Below are positions 51,348-61,108 of a DNA stretch of 64,000 nucleotides, piece by piece. The stretch is taken from contig CAZHFN010000005.1 in assembly GCA_964531105.1 (NCBI GenBank), positions 13,745 through 77,744 of the forward strand, given 5' to 3'. This DNA is from UBA2256 sp964531105. GTDB lineage: Bacteria; Spirochaetota; Spirochaetia; Treponematales; Rectinemataceae. Position numbers and translations under genes: made by a program. The notes beneath the pieces were generated by a model. That model was not told the DNA's origin and ran no database searches. It saw only the letters and a program-made list of their open reading frames with translations. Numbering within the stretch: the stretch's first letter is position 1; each line of letters starts with the position of its first letter.

Positions 51348-52798
51348 ACATCAATGCCGAAATAGTCCCTAGCGTTGAACCAGCTTATGTTGCGCACCAG
51401 ACTGGCCGCGTAGGCTTCATCGGCGGGAAGTTCCCCGTGCTCCACCCAGCGTCCCACTATCTTGCAGAGAATGCGCCTGAAATACTCGTGCCGGGGATAG
51501 GAAAGGAAGGACCTGGAATCGGTAAGCATGCCCACCCAAGGTCCAATGGCTGAGATCGATGCCGTCTGCACAAGGTGACGGATCATGCCGTCCAGATGGT
51601 CGTTGAACCACCAGGCGGCGCCGTACTGGAGCTTGCCGGGAATTCCTTTTTCGCCCGAATAGCTTCCGGCGAAACACTGGGCCAGGGTGGCCAGGCTGGC
51701 GTTCTTGGTGTCATCCAGGCTGTAGAGTATGGTTTTGGGAAGCAGACCCTCAGCGTCCAGCTTATCCAGGAAGGATGCGAGAGGCGCGATTATTACTGCG
51801 TCGGAGATAGCGTCTCCACCGCCGTCTGGACCATAGAGCTTAAAAAGCCTGGTGTTGGTGTTACGCAATGCGCCTATGTGGAGTTGCATGACCCATCCGG
51901 CCTTGGCGTTGAGCCTTGCGACATGGAGAAGGACAGCGGTGGCCAGTTTTTCTCTAGCCCTCTCCTCCGCACTCCTTCCTGAGAGCAGAAGAGCGACTAT
52001 GGTGTCCAGCTCATCCTCAGTGGCTGCTGCAAAGGGCGGAACAACAAGGGCGTGGTCGGAAAGCCTGCATCCTCTTTCGTGGAAGTAGGCATGACGCCGG
52101 GTAAGGGCTTCAGCCAGATCGGTGAAGCTGCGTATTTCTAAGCCCGCCACGGCGCCTAGCTGGGCAATGTAACTTCTCCAGGCATCGGCATCGGTTGCGT
52201 TCATAGCTTTATCAGGCCTGAAGGCCGGCAGGATTCTGGAGCACTGGGCTCCCGAAACCGCCGCGGCGTTGCCGAATTCCGGATCGGCCGCGATGGCATC
52301 GTGCCAGCGCAAATCATCGGCAGGATCATCGGTGGTGCAGACCACGGCGACCTTGTAGTGCTTTAGCATGGAGCGGGGGGAGTCGCTCCGTTCTTTTATA
52401 ATGGAATTAGCCCGCTCCCGTATGGCCAGGGCGTTGCGTGAAGTGAGGACATCGTTAATTCCATAGCTGCGCTGGAGTTCCAGATGTGACCAGTGAAGCA
52501 CGGGGTTGCCTGGAGATTTTTCCAAGGCTGCGGCGTAGGCTACAAACTTGTCAGCCCAATTGGCTTTGCCCGAGCAAAGAGACTCGTCGGCGCCGTTGGA
52601 GCGCATCACCCTCCACTTATAGTGGTCGCCGCCCAGCCATATCTGGGCAATGTCGGTGAAGGGCTTGTCTTCTGCTATTTCCTTTGGCGAAAGATGACAG
52701 TGATAATCAAAGATGGGAAGCCCATCGGCTTTATCGTGAAAAAGGCTTTTTGCCGTGGGCGTATCCAGTAGAAAATCCTTGTCCATGAACGCTTTCAT
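51348..52798 (-). CDS. uxaC: Glucuronate/galacturonate isomerase (3' end in gap)
   Basis: An amidohydrolase-like isomerase converting D-glucuronate to D-fructuronate and D-galacturonate to D-tagaturonate, the first catabolic step for hexuronates. About 483 residues are visible. Motifs: PIFDYHCHLSPKEIAED with the metal histidines H33 and H35, WLGGDHYKWRVMRSNG, VVCTTDDPADDLRWH, MQLHIGALRNTNTRLF and MLTDSRSFLSYPRHEYFRRI. The visible end NISWFNARDYFGID matches the family C-terminus, so very few residues are missing. ATG at 52798 follows AAAGGAA. Last gene of the minus-strand hexuronate operon. Confidence 0.95.
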
Positions 52799-52893
52799 CG
52801 CTATTCCTTTCCCGCGTCCTACCGCGGCACGTCGACGGCTGCTAAAACTCACCCCTCGCGGGGCTGCTCAGCGGCTCACCCGCAGAAACACGC

Positions 52894-53709
52894 CTAAATA
52901 TTGTCCGTAAGGTAGCCGCCGTCTACAGGGAGGGATACTCCTGTGACAAAGCTGGAAGCCTGGTCGCTGGCCAGGAAGAAGGCGGCGCCCCAGAGTTCTT
53001 CAAACTTGCCGAAGCGGCCAAGGGGAGTCCGCGCAATTATGGATTTGCCCCGGGCGGTAAGACCCCCAAACTCGTCTAAAAGCAAAGCGCGGTTCTGGTG
53101 GCCCACGAAGAAACCGGGAGCTATGGCATTGACCTTAATCCCATGGGGAGCCAGCTCCTTGGCCAAGGCCTCGTTGAGATTCAAGACCCCTGCCTTGGCT
53201 GCGTCGTAAGCCCAGGTGCCAGAAAGAGCCTTGTAGCTAGTCATGGATGTCATGTTGATCACGCAGCCCTTTATGCCCCTGGCAATCCAGTAGACTGCAA
53301 ATGCTCGGGTGGGGGTAATAAGACCTGAAAGCAGGTTTAGATCCAGAATTTCCTTGAAAAGCTTCTCATCCACATCAACAAAGGGAACCTTGCCCCTATT
53401 GCCGCCTACGCCGTTGATAAGGACGTCTGGGGGACTGCCCGCCAGCCTTTCCGATTCAACAATAGCCGCCTCGCAGGCTTCCCTGGTACCGGTGTCAACG
53501 GTGACGGCAAAAACCTTGGCTCCAGGAACCTCTTCGAGCACTTTTTGGACGGCTTCTTCCATGGGATGGTTGGTACCCCTGCCCCAAAGCACTACCTTTG
53601 CGCCAGCCTTGGCAAAGCCAACGGCCAGGCTGCCGGGAATACCTCCCGCGCCTCCGGTTATAACCACTGTCCTGGCCGCGGGAGAAAACATGGATTCTAT
53701 AAACGACAT
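52894..53709 (-). CDS. SDR-family oxidoreductase, probable fructuronate reductase
   Basis: A 271-residue short-chain dehydrogenase/reductase. The nucleotide-binding loop reads TGGAGGIPG: Pro25 replaces the third Gly of TGxxxGxG. Catalytic Tyr168 and Lys172 are in YDAAKAG with Ser155/158 before them (NMTSMTSYKAL). C-terminal LPVDGGYLTDNI is typical. SDR-type mannonate oxidoreductases are known in hexuronate loci that lack the long-chain UxuB; placed between dctM and uxaC, reduction of fructuronate to D-mannonate is the best guess. Gluconate 5-dehydrogenase-like activity is an alternative. Confidence 0.82.
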   Translation of the reverse strand: MSFIESMFSPAARTVVITGGAGGIPGSLAVGFAKAGAKVVLWGRGTNHPMEEAVQKVLEEVPGAKVFAVTVDTGTREACEAAIVESERLAGSPPDVLINGVGGNRGKVPFVDVDEKLFKEILDLNLLSGLITPTRAFAVYWIARGIKGCVINMTSMTSYKALSGTWAYDAAKAGVLNLNEALAKELAPHGIKVNAIAPGFFVGHQNRALLLDEFGGLTARGKSIIARTPLGRFGKFEELWGAAFFLASDQASSFVTGVSLPVDGGYLTDNI

Positions 53710-53764
53710 TAAAGCTCCTATAGACTGAAGATTATCTAAAAACTAACAGACTTTTTCCTTTGGC

Positions 53765-55069
53765 TCAACCGCCGGGCATAATCAAATTAGGCAGAACCAT
53801 CGTGATATCCGGTACGTAAGTAACCAGCATGAGGACGATGAACATCGTAATGTAGTACGGAGCCATCGCCTTGCTTACCTTCTCTATGGATACCTTACCA
53901 ATCGCGCAACCCACGAAAAGAGCCGAGCCCACAGGTGGGGTACAGAGGCCGATCGCCAGATTAAGCATCAGGATAATGCCGAAATGCACAGGGGACAAGC
54001 CCAGGCTGCCCACCACCACGGGGTAGAGTATCGGGGTCATGATGAGAATTAAAGGCGCCATGTCCATGATCATGCCCAAGAGGAGCAGAAGAATATTGAT
54101 GAGGAGTAGCAGCACGTACTTGTTGCTAGAGATGCCCAGGATCAACTGCGTGGCCATGGCGGGAATCCGCAGGTATGCCATGAGCCAGCCAAAGGCGCTG
54201 GCTGCGGCGATGAGAGCCATGACCATGGCCAGGGTTTTAAGGGCATTGTAGAGGATACCCTTCATGGCCCGCAGGGGAATTTCCTTGTAGACGAAGAAGG
54301 TGATGATAAAGGCGTAGATCACCGCTACCGCCGCCGACTCGGTGGCGGTGAAGATACCCGAAATTACTCCGCCCATAATAATCACCGCCGTCATGAGACC
54401 TAAGAACGCATCTTTAAAAATATGCAAAGCCTGCTTGAAGCTTACCTTGTCCTCTTTGGGATAATTCCTTTTTTTAGCAATAAAATAGGAGATTATCATG
54501 AGCGAAAGACCCAGGCTTATGCCGGGGATGTAGCCTGCCAAGAAGAGTCGTCCCACCGAGACACCACCTGCCGCCACAGAATAGAGGATCATGTTGTGGC
54601 TGGGGGGAATGATGACCCCCTGGGTGGAACTGGTCACGGTGATGGCCACCGAGAAATCGTCATCGTAGCCCTTTAATTTCATCATGGGGAGAATGATTGT
54701 GCCGGTAGAGGCGATATCCGCCACTGCCGAGCCCGAAATGCCTCCAAAAAACATGGAGTCCACGCAGTTGACCATGGCCAGACCACCACGAATGCGACCC
54801 ACGAATACATTGGCCATTTCTATCATTTTTCGGGCAATGCCGCCCTGGCCCATAATTTCGCCTGCAATGATAAAAAAGGGTATCGCCAGCAAAGAGAAGG
54901 ATCGCACGCCCTGGACCATCTGCTGCACGATGGCCATAAGGGGAATGCCCAGGTAGATGGCTGTTGCCAGCGAAATGGAGGCAAGGGCATAGGTTATGGG
55001 AACCCGCAGGATCATGAGGCCGATAAAACCTCCCAAGAGCAGGACCGTCGCAACAGTGGGATCAGCCAT
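53765..55069 (-). CDS. dctM: TRAP transporter large permease, DctM-like
   Basis: A 434-residue membrane protein with about 12-13 helices, the ion-coupled channel subunit of a TRAP transporter. Family motifs: GGFIGLMILRVPITYALASI, IPFFIIAGEIMGQGGIARKM, DSMFFGGISGSAVADIASTG and the C-terminal NLAIGLCTPPVGSALFVGCA. An in-frame upstream ATG exists, but 55069 follows GGAGGAAAG and overlaps the dctQ stop by eight bases. The substrate is probably a hexuronate from the neighbouring enzymes. Confidence 0.94.
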   Translation of the reverse strand: MADPTVATVLLLGGFIGLMILRVPITYALASISLATAIYLGIPLMAIVQQMVQGVRSFSLLAIPFFIIAGEIMGQGGIARKMIEMANVFVGRIRGGLAMVNCVDSMFFGGISGSAVADIASTGTIILPMMKLKGYDDDFSVAITVTSSTQGVIIPPSHNMILYSVAAGGVSVGRLFLAGYIPGISLGLSLMIISYFIAKKRNYPKEDKVSFKQALHIFKDAFLGLMTAVIIMGGVISGIFTATESAAVAVIYAFIITFFVYKEIPLRAMKGILYNALKTLAMVMALIAAASAFGWLMAYLRIPAMATQLILGISSNKYVLLLLINILLLLLGMIMDMAPLILIMTPILYPVVVGSLGLSPVHFGIILMLNLAIGLCTPPVGSALFVGCAIGKVSIEKVSKAMAPYYITMFIVLMLVTYVPDITMVLPNLIMPGG

Positions 55070-55607
55070 GCTTTCCTCCGAATAAATCCTTGAGCTTTCG
55101 CTCGCCGGCGAGGTATTCGTCCACATTCTTGTCGTAGCTATCCCAGCCTACAATATGGAGCAAGGCTTCCAGGGTGGTTATGAGACCGGCGAAGGGCACC
55201 ACCATGTAAAGAATACCAGCAGGCCATTTTGTTGCAGGCATTATTGACGTCATAGTAAATCCCACAAGCCGGGAGCCATAAGCCATCATGATTACTCCAA
55301 CGAAAATGACAATTAATTCCGCCAGCAGATCCAGACCCTTGTTCAACCATTGGGGAAGTTTTTCCCTCTGGACAAGGTTGATGACGATGTTGAGTTTTTG
55401 CTTGATTCCCAATCCCATGGAGATGAAGATAAACCAGACTGCCAGTAGCAGAGCTACTTCTTCAGACCATAGGATGCCGCTATTGAAGACATAACGCAGT
55501 ACGACGTTGGCAAAGATTATGAGAATCATCGCCACTATGAAAAGCTTGGCCAGCTCCATCAGCAGTATATGAATGCTGTTGATGAGCTTAAGTATCACTT
55601 GTTTCAT
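55062..55607 (-). CDS. dctQ: TRAP transporter small permease, DctQ-like
   Basis: A 181-residue protein with four helices (residues about 14-34, 48-66, 87-108, 130-150). NVVLRYVFNSGILWSEEVAL followed by LAVWFIFISMGLGIKQK is the DctQ signature. It partners DctM in the membrane. A stem-loop sits in the 120-base gap after dctP; the stop overlaps dctM. Confidence 0.92.
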   Translation of the reverse strand: MKQVILKLINSIHILLMELAKLFIVAMILIIFANVVLRYVFNSGILWSEEVALLLAVWFIFISMGLGIKQKLNIVINLVQREKLPQWLNKGLDLLAELIVIFVGVIMMAYGSRLVGFTMTSIMPATKWPAGILYMVVPFAGLITTLEALLHIVGWDSYDKNVDEYLAGERKLKDLFGGKHG

Positions 55608-55655
55608 GATATCTCCCGGGCTTTAGTAGAACCTGGAGTCTAGATTGTACGCCAA

Positions 55656-55689
55656 GGCAGTCCGGGAACGCTACGTCCGCCGGACTGCC
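55656..55689 (-). promoter_or_regulatory. Stem-loop between dctP and dctQ
   Basis: GGCAGTCCGG (55656-55665) pairs with CCGGACTGCC (55680-55689) across a 14-base loop. There is no T-run on the minus side, so it more likely stabilises the dctP message or partially attenuates transcription, favouring the periplasmic binding subunit. Confidence 0.6.
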
Positions 55690-55727
55690 CTGTACGTTTA
55701 CATTTTCAGATAAAAACTTTCAGGTCT

Positions 55728-56711
55728 TTATTTTACTGCCTGAATCTGCTTCACGAAGTCCTGGATTTCCTTGCTCTGCTTCTTGTAGAGGGGATCCATG
55801 AGCTTCTGCCACTCGGTCTTGTCGCCAATGTAGGTAATCTGAGCACCGCCAGCCTTTACTTTGTCGATGGAAAGCTGCTCGTACTTGGCCCACTCGGCGC
55901 GCTGGAAGTCTATGGCATCCAGGGCGGCCTGCTTGATCAGATCCTGGTCGGCCTTGGGGAGCTTGCCCAGGGAAATCTTGGAACCGATGATGATTTCGGG
56001 AACCCTGGTGTGCTCATCCAGGCAGAAATACTTGGCTACCTCATAGTGGGAGGTGGAGAAGTAGGATGGCCAATTGTTTTCGGCACCGTCTACTACACCA
56101 GTCTGTAGGGCGGAATAGACTTCGCCGTAAGCCATGGGTGTGGGCACAGCGCCGAAGGCTGAGACCAAGCCCATCATGAGCTCGCTCTCCTGCACTCTGA
56201 TCTTGAGTCCTTTGAGGTCTTCGGGCTTGTTGATGGGGCGCTTGGAATTGTAGAAGTTGCGCGATCCGGCTTCGAACCATCCCAGGCCGATAAAGCCGAA
56301 GGGCTCCAAGCTGGCCAGAAGGCTCTTGCCGATATCACCCTTGAGCACCTTCCACTGGTGAGCTTCATCCCTGTACAGGTAGGGCATTTGGAACGCATTG
56401 AGCTTGGGCACAAAGGACGCCACTGGGCTTATGGAAACCCTGGTCATGTCGATGGCGCCAAACTGCACCTGCTCGATTACCGCCTTTTCCTGGCCAAGCT
56501 GAGATCCGTAATAGACTTCGACTTGGATCCTTCCGCCTGAGCGTTCCTTTACCAAGCGGGCAAACTCGTAGTCGCCCTTGGTGGTGGGATAATCCTGGGG
56601 ATGGGTTTCCGCCAGTCTGAGCACGATGGGCTTCGCCTGGGCGAAGAGTTGTGCAGGCACGAGGACCGCGAGAATAAGCAGCGCGGCCATCAGTATCCTG
56701 ATTTTTTTCAT
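55728..56711 (-). CDS. dctP: TRAP transporter solute-binding protein, DctP-like
   Basis: A 327-residue periplasmic receptor. Signal peptide KIRILMAALLILAVLVPAQL ends near FAQA; the mature part has LRLAETHPQDYPTTKG, GRIQVEVYYGSQLGQEKAVI, a conserved substrate-binding Arg in KGLKIRVQESELMM, and VDGAENNWPSYF. This matches DctP-type TRAP receptors; several characterised relatives bind glucuronate or galacturonate, which fits the locus. The ATG at 56711 follows AAGGAGGAAG; a much longer upstream frame has no support. Confidence 0.93.
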   Translation of the reverse strand: MKKIRILMAALLILAVLVPAQLFAQAKPIVLRLAETHPQDYPTTKGDYEFARLVKERSGGRIQVEVYYGSQLGQEKAVIEQVQFGAIDMTRVSISPVASFVPKLNAFQMPYLYRDEAHQWKVLKGDIGKSLLASLEPFGFIGLGWFEAGSRNFYNSKRPINKPEDLKGLKIRVQESELMMGLVSAFGAVPTPMAYGEVYSALQTGVVDGAENNWPSYFSTSHYEVAKYFCLDEHTRVPEIIIGSKISLGKLPKADQDLIKQAALDAIDFQRAEWAKYEQLSIDKVKAGGAQITYIGDKTEWQKLMDPLYKKQSKEIQDFVKQIQAVK

Positions 56712-56802
56712 ATTCTTCCTCCTTGTCATTAGGCGGGGCGCGTGGCCCCTTCTGGAGGAAGTGTGCTTCACTTTTCCTTCTGGCGGTTTTGTAAAGACTT
56801 GA

Positions 56803-58173
56803 CTATCTATTGTACTTTTTTGCGGTTTTCTGACAATACTCGCCTGGAGTAATCCCCTCAAGCTTTTTAAATACCCTTGAAAAATATGCCTGATCCGTAA
56901 ATCCCACCAGAAAGCTCGCTTCCTTGGCGCTGCCACCGCCTGAAAGGATTTCTTTGGCCTTTTGGATTCTCATACGCTGGAGAAGCTCGCTGAAGCCCAT
57001 GCCGAATTCCTTGGAGATGGCATGAGACAGATGGAAGGGATTGACTCCCAGCTCCCCGGCCAGGGACTCGAGGCCTATATCCTGAGCATAACCTGCCTTA
57101 ATTACATCGAGAGCCCGTTGCGCCAGGTTCGGCCTAGATCTCTCCTCACGGGCAAAACTTGAAAACTCTTCTTTTTTTTCATCTTCAGCCGGAGATAGGC
57201 ACACTAGCGGACACTCGAGTGATGCCAGGCGGCAGGCTTCCAGAGCTCTGGAAAAAATAAGCTCTGTTCCTTCCATGGAAGGCCCCGCAAAACCGCAGAG
57301 AAGGATATAGGGTGAGAGTTCACGCAATTTGTGCTGTGCCGATTCGATAAGCGGTTTCAGTGGATTTCCATTCAGATGCCTAGCGAATCCTGCGACCGCT
57401 TTCAGGTGAGCCAGTGCCTCGTGCGCCGTCGCTGAATCGCTTGGAAAATCCGAAAGCGCTATCGGAAGACCGTATACAAGGATATAGGCTTTATTTTCAC
57501 TTTCGGCCTTCAAGACTCTGGACTCGGAACCCACCTGCGCCGCAGCTGCCGCAATGATCTCTGAAAGAAGGGCTCTCTCTATCTGCTCAGGAGCTTTTTC
57601 TCGGTCGGCCTCGATCCGAAATGCCACTACAGCCTTGGGAATACCATGGAGAGCGGCCAGCTTTTCGTAATCCCGCACCGTGGTCGTACCGAGCTCTCCC
57701 TTATCCATTTCCCCAATCAATAGTTCTTCTAGCCTGGCGCTGGCTTCCGTGAGGGCGGACAGGGATTCCCGCTTAAGCCTAGCCAGCGATTCGGGAGCCC
57801 GCTGCAGTTCCAGTGAGCGGCTCAAGGCTTGAAGAACCTCCTCCCCGGAGGCCGGCTTGAGCAAATATTCATAAACACCGAGGCGGATGGCCTTCTGAGC
57901 GTACTCGAAAGTGTCGTAGGCCGAGACTATGACGATGGCCGACTGGATGCCCGCGGCCTTGAGCCGCTGGGCTACCTCGATGCCATCCATGCCCGGCATC
58001 TTGATATCCAGGAAAAGCACATCAAAATTCCCCGACATGGCCTTGGCGAGCGCCTCGGGGCCATTCCGGGCTTCCTCTAAGGTATGCGACTCTTCTTGGG
58101 AAGCCTGGGAAATGATGTAAGCGAGGGCCCTGCGCTCCAGGTCCTCATCGTCGGCTATGAGGATTCTTGCCAT
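56803..58173 (-). CDS. Response regulator with AraC-type DNA-binding domain (YesN-like)
   Basis: A 456-residue regulator. The receiver domain has ILIADDEDLERRALAYI, the phospho-acceptor D56 in VLFLDIKMPGMDGIEV, and the conserved Lys in YLLKPASGEEV. A middle region of about 230 residues has no recognised domain. The C-terminal AraC domain shows the two helix-turn-helix units, GVNPFHLSHAISKEFGMGFS and KEASFLVGFTDQAYFSRVFK. It should activate dctPQM and neighbouring genes in response to the paired kinase. Its start lies inside the kinase gene (19-base overlap). Confidence 0.92.
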   Translation of the reverse strand: MARILIADDEDLERRALAYIISQASQEESHTLEEARNGPEALAKAMSGNFDVLFLDIKMPGMDGIEVAQRLKAAGIQSAIVIVSAYDTFEYAQKAIRLGVYEYLLKPASGEEVLQALSRSLELQRAPESLARLKRESLSALTEASARLEELLIGEMDKGELGTTTVRDYEKLAALHGIPKAVVAFRIEADREKAPEQIERALLSEIIAAAAAQVGSESRVLKAESENKAYILVYGLPIALSDFPSDSATAHEALAHLKAVAGFARHLNGNPLKPLIESAQHKLRELSPYILLCGFAGPSMEGTELIFSRALEACRLASLECPLVCLSPAEDEKKEEFSSFAREERSRPNLAQRALDVIKAGYAQDIGLESLAGELGVNPFHLSHAISKEFGMGFSELLQRMRIQKAKEILSGGGSAKEASFLVGFTDQAYFSRVFKKLEGITPGEYCQKTAKKYNR

Positions 58174-59702
58174 CGGACCGGAGCCTTTTTAGGTATGGAG
58201 AGCCTGATTATCGTACCCTTTCCCTGCCGTGATAGTAGTTGGAGGCAATCGCTTTCACCATAGAGAATTCTGAGCCTTGTAGAAAGGTTAGCTAAACCTA
58301 TGCCGGATCCTGCCAGAGCATCGTGAGGCTTGGACTCGACGGTGGCGGCAGCAACCTTGTCCAAGGCTGCTGCCGCCACAACCCTTTTCAGCCTTGAAAG
58401 TTCCTCAGGGCTCATGCCGACTCCCGTATCGGCGACAAATGCCCTGATGCGCTCCCCATGGCTGCGAACCGATACAAGAATCTTGGTCTTGTCCACTTTG
58501 GGCTCTATGCCATGGCGTACCGCATTTTCCACCAAGGGCTGGAGAAGAAACCTCGGTACTTGAATGTCTGCCAGTTCAGGGTCCACCCTCACCGTCCAAT
58601 CCAGACGGTCCTGAAATCGCACCTTCTGAAAGTTGAGGTATTCGCGCACAATCCCCAACTCTTCTTCGAGGTTTGTATAGGGGCTGCCTTCCTTAATTGT
58701 CGATCGCAGAAGCCTGGCCAGGGATATAGTGAGTTTTTCCGTGACGGGAGCCTTTTCCAGGAGAGCGTTTCGGGCAATGGAGTTGAGGGCGTTGAACAGA
58801 AAATGAGGACGCATCTGATCCTGGAGGTTCATCAGCTGGGCTTCCCGCAAAGCCTTGCCCATGGTGAGAAGGCTCAACTCCTCATCGTGGAGTCGCCTTT
58901 CCAGTTCCGCTTTTTCCTCCAGGCTCTCGATATGACTGCGGATGCTGGAGCTCATGGAATAAAAACCTGAGACCAGAACGCTCACTTCATCCTTGGAGCG
59001 CGCCTTGATAGGCGCCACTTCCATGTCGCCTCTGGCAAGCTTCTCGGTGGCTTTAGCCAGCGCCCTAATAGGCTTTGTGATAGAACTGGCCACGAGAAAC
59101 ACGTACAACAATAAGATCAGACCTGCGGCAATCATAATGATCAGAATACTTCTGTTGAATGCCTGGGAGCGCTGCACGGAAATCTTGAAATTTTCCTCGC
59201 CCTCCCGCATTAGAATGGAGAGCAGCTTGGAAAGGTAGGTATCGACATAGCCAGCAATGCGCTCTGCCTTGGCAAAGTCGGCGTAGAAATCGCTTCTACC
59301 GGCTATTCTAAGCGAAATGGATCGCGACACCAGGGGCAGATATGCATCTATGCCATAACCAGTGGCTTGGACCTCGAATATCGCATCCTGGGAAAGATCT
59401 TTTAGCGATAAAAGACTATTTTCATGGAGACTCAAGCCGGCGATAGACTCGTAGAGCCTCTCAACCGGCATGGATGAGGGATCCCTAATAAAGCGATCAC
59501 TGTCAGCCCTGAAGCCCGAAAGGGCGACCCTAATCCTGTGCACAAGATGGTAGGTGTCCAACCGGGCTTCGTATTCACCGGTGAGTCCATAGGCCACCCT
59601 CTGTGCGGTGATCTCCAGAGCGACGATGCCTACTATGGCAAGCCCCAGAAATACCAAGAGGCGGCCTCGTATGCCTATTCTCGCCCGGCCGGCGCCAGCC
59701 AT
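58155..59702 (-). CDS. Sensor histidine kinase, YesM family
   Basis: A 515-residue membrane kinase. Helices at residues 14-34 and 185-206 flank a 150-residue external helical sensor; a HAMP domain (ITKPIRALAKATEKLARGD) and a coiled coil follow. The phospho-acceptor is H300 in MRPHFLFNALNSIARNALL (His_kinase/LytS-YesM type), with ATPase motifs PLVENAVRHGI, VADTGVGMS and GSGIGLANLSTRLRI. It starts five bases after the uxaE stop, placing it in the hexuronate operon; the ligand is probably a hexuronate or a TRAP-bound signal, by context. Confidence 0.93.
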   Translation of the reverse strand: MAGAGRARIGIRGRLLVFLGLAIVGIVALEITAQRVAYGLTGEYEARLDTYHLVHRIRVALSGFRADSDRFIRDPSSMPVERLYESIAGLSLHENSLLSLKDLSQDAIFEVQATGYGIDAYLPLVSRSISLRIAGRSDFYADFAKAERIAGYVDTYLSKLLSILMREGEENFKISVQRSQAFNRSILIIMIAAGLILLLYVFLVASSITKPIRALAKATEKLARGDMEVAPIKARSKDEVSVLVSGFYSMSSSIRSHIESLEEKAELERRLHDEELSLLTMGKALREAQLMNLQDQMRPHFLFNALNSIARNALLEKAPVTEKLTISLARLLRSTIKEGSPYTNLEEELGIVREYLNFQKVRFQDRLDWTVRVDPELADIQVPRFLLQPLVENAVRHGIEPKVDKTKILVSVRSHGERIRAFVADTGVGMSPEELSRLKRVVAAAALDKVAAATVESKPHDALAGSGIGLANLSTRLRILYGESDCLQLLSRQGKGTIIRLSIPKKAPVRWQESS

Positions 59703-59707
59703 GAATC

Positions 59708-60943
59708 CTATCCGATAAAGAGCGGCAGCATGTGGCGCTCAAACAGATTGAGGCTCACGTTGCGGTAAATGCTGGGTTTGTAGTCTTCCAGGGCATCCAA
59801 GTACTCCTGGCCAAGTTCGCCGGCCACCTTGAATGCAACATGTAGAAGTTGGCGGAAGTCGGGATTGTACGCCGGATTTTTCTGGTCGTGCCGTAGGGCG
59901 TCCACATAGGCTTTGGAATCCCAAGCTCCTACCGCAGCAGGGCTGGGCAGCCGATCCATGGAAATATCGATCACCGCCGCGTAGGGCTTGGTTAATTCGG
60001 AAATTCGGTTGTATGCCGCGGCGTAAATGCGCTTGGCAAGCACTAAAGCCTCGCCATCGGCTTCGGCCAGACCGATAAGCTCCTCCAGCCAGGTAGTGCC
60101 CGCAGTCTTAAGATGGAGGCCGCAGCCCAGCTTCCGGATGATTCGCCCGATACCCGGATAAATAGAGAATTTATCGCTGCCCGAATGAATGGAGAGTTTG
60201 AGGCTTTCGGGCAGGCCGAAGGCTTTCGCTGCCCAGGCTGTCACCTCCGCATCGGCTTCGAACTCCCTCAAGAATCCATCCACATCGCCCACATAATCGA
60301 CACCCTTGTTAAAGCGTCCGGAGAACTTAGGCGCGATAGTCTGCACCGGTATTCCCGCATCGGCCAGGCCAGCCAGAATAACTACCATCTCCGCTGGCGA
60401 CTGGGGGGCGTCGGTTTCATCCATGGACACCTCGATGTGAAAGTTCCCATCGGGTTTGTTGGCCAGGATTCGCCCGTAGACCAGGGCTGCCTCATTGATC
60501 GCGTAAAGGTATTTAGCGGCGCTTGCCTCGATGGTCTTCTGGTCTACAGGAACCGGGACGCTCCGGTCCGAGATAAGATTCTGGCGTGCAGCCACGAAGG
60601 CCTGGGTGCGCTCTTGTGAAGCGGCCTTGCCGATGAAGTCAGCCACATCGATAGTAAAAAAGTCGCACCAGGGCAGAAAACCGTCCACGGTTTCCAAGTT
60701 GATATGGTCGGCATCCACACAATAGATGCCCTTGTAGTTCTTTGCTTTTACTGCCGCCTCAGAAGCAGCCCGCTGATCGCCGGGCTCCGTGCCGATAAGC
60801 AGATGCTCCCTATTGCTCTTGTTCCATACGATGGATGCTTCCACCCCGCGGGCCGCCAGAAGTTCGAAGGCGTGGAGCTGAGCCTCGCCCTGCTTGCCGA
60901 ATCTATCGCCGGTACCTACGGAATACTTATTAAGAACTTTCAT
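59708..60943 (-). CDS. uxaE: Tagaturonate epimerase
   Basis: A 411-residue protein matching the UxaE family (PF16257, known from Thermotoga), which epimerises D-tagaturonate to D-fructuronate at C4 and so joins the galacturonate and glucuronate branches. Family hallmarks are YSVGTGDRFGKQGEAQLHAF, YCVDADHINLETVDGFLPWC, FHIEVSMDETDAPQSP, APKFSGRFNKGVDYVGD and KLSIHSGSDKFSIYPGIGR. Its presence replaces the need for UxaB/UxaA. First gene of the minus-strand operon, with AGGAGAG before the ATG; it diverges from the larA-like gene. Confidence 0.88.
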   Translation of the reverse strand: MKVLNKYSVGTGDRFGKQGEAQLHAFELLAARGVEASIVWNKSNREHLLIGTEPGDQRAASEAAVKAKNYKGIYCVDADHINLETVDGFLPWCDFFTIDVADFIGKAASQERTQAFVAARQNLISDRSVPVPVDQKTIEASAAKYLYAINEAALVYGRILANKPDGNFHIEVSMDETDAPQSPAEMVVILAGLADAGIPVQTIAPKFSGRFNKGVDYVGDVDGFLREFEADAEVTAWAAKAFGLPESLKLSIHSGSDKFSIYPGIGRIIRKLGCGLHLKTAGTTWLEELIGLAEADGEALVLAKRIYAAAYNRISELTKPYAAVIDISMDRLPSPAAVGAWDSKAYVDALRHDQKNPAYNPDFRQLLHVAFKVAGELGQEYLDALEDYKPSIYRNVSLNLFERHMLPLFIG

Positions 60944-61108
60944 GTATCTCTCCTATGGCGGGTCATGAGCCCCCAATGGTTGTCCATGGACTTCCGCCCT
61001 ATTCTTGATATCCCGGAAGCGGTTCATGGTCAAGAAGGCTTACTTGTGGCAAACAGGAAGTACAGCTACAATTTTATAAACAAGACGCCCCATTTAAGAG
61101 GAGTCCCT

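Noticed and set aside
60704..61108. Long N-terminal extension of the LarA-like protein
   Set aside because: It would overlap uxaE antisense; the ATG at 61109 has a good ribosome site and gives the family N-terminus.
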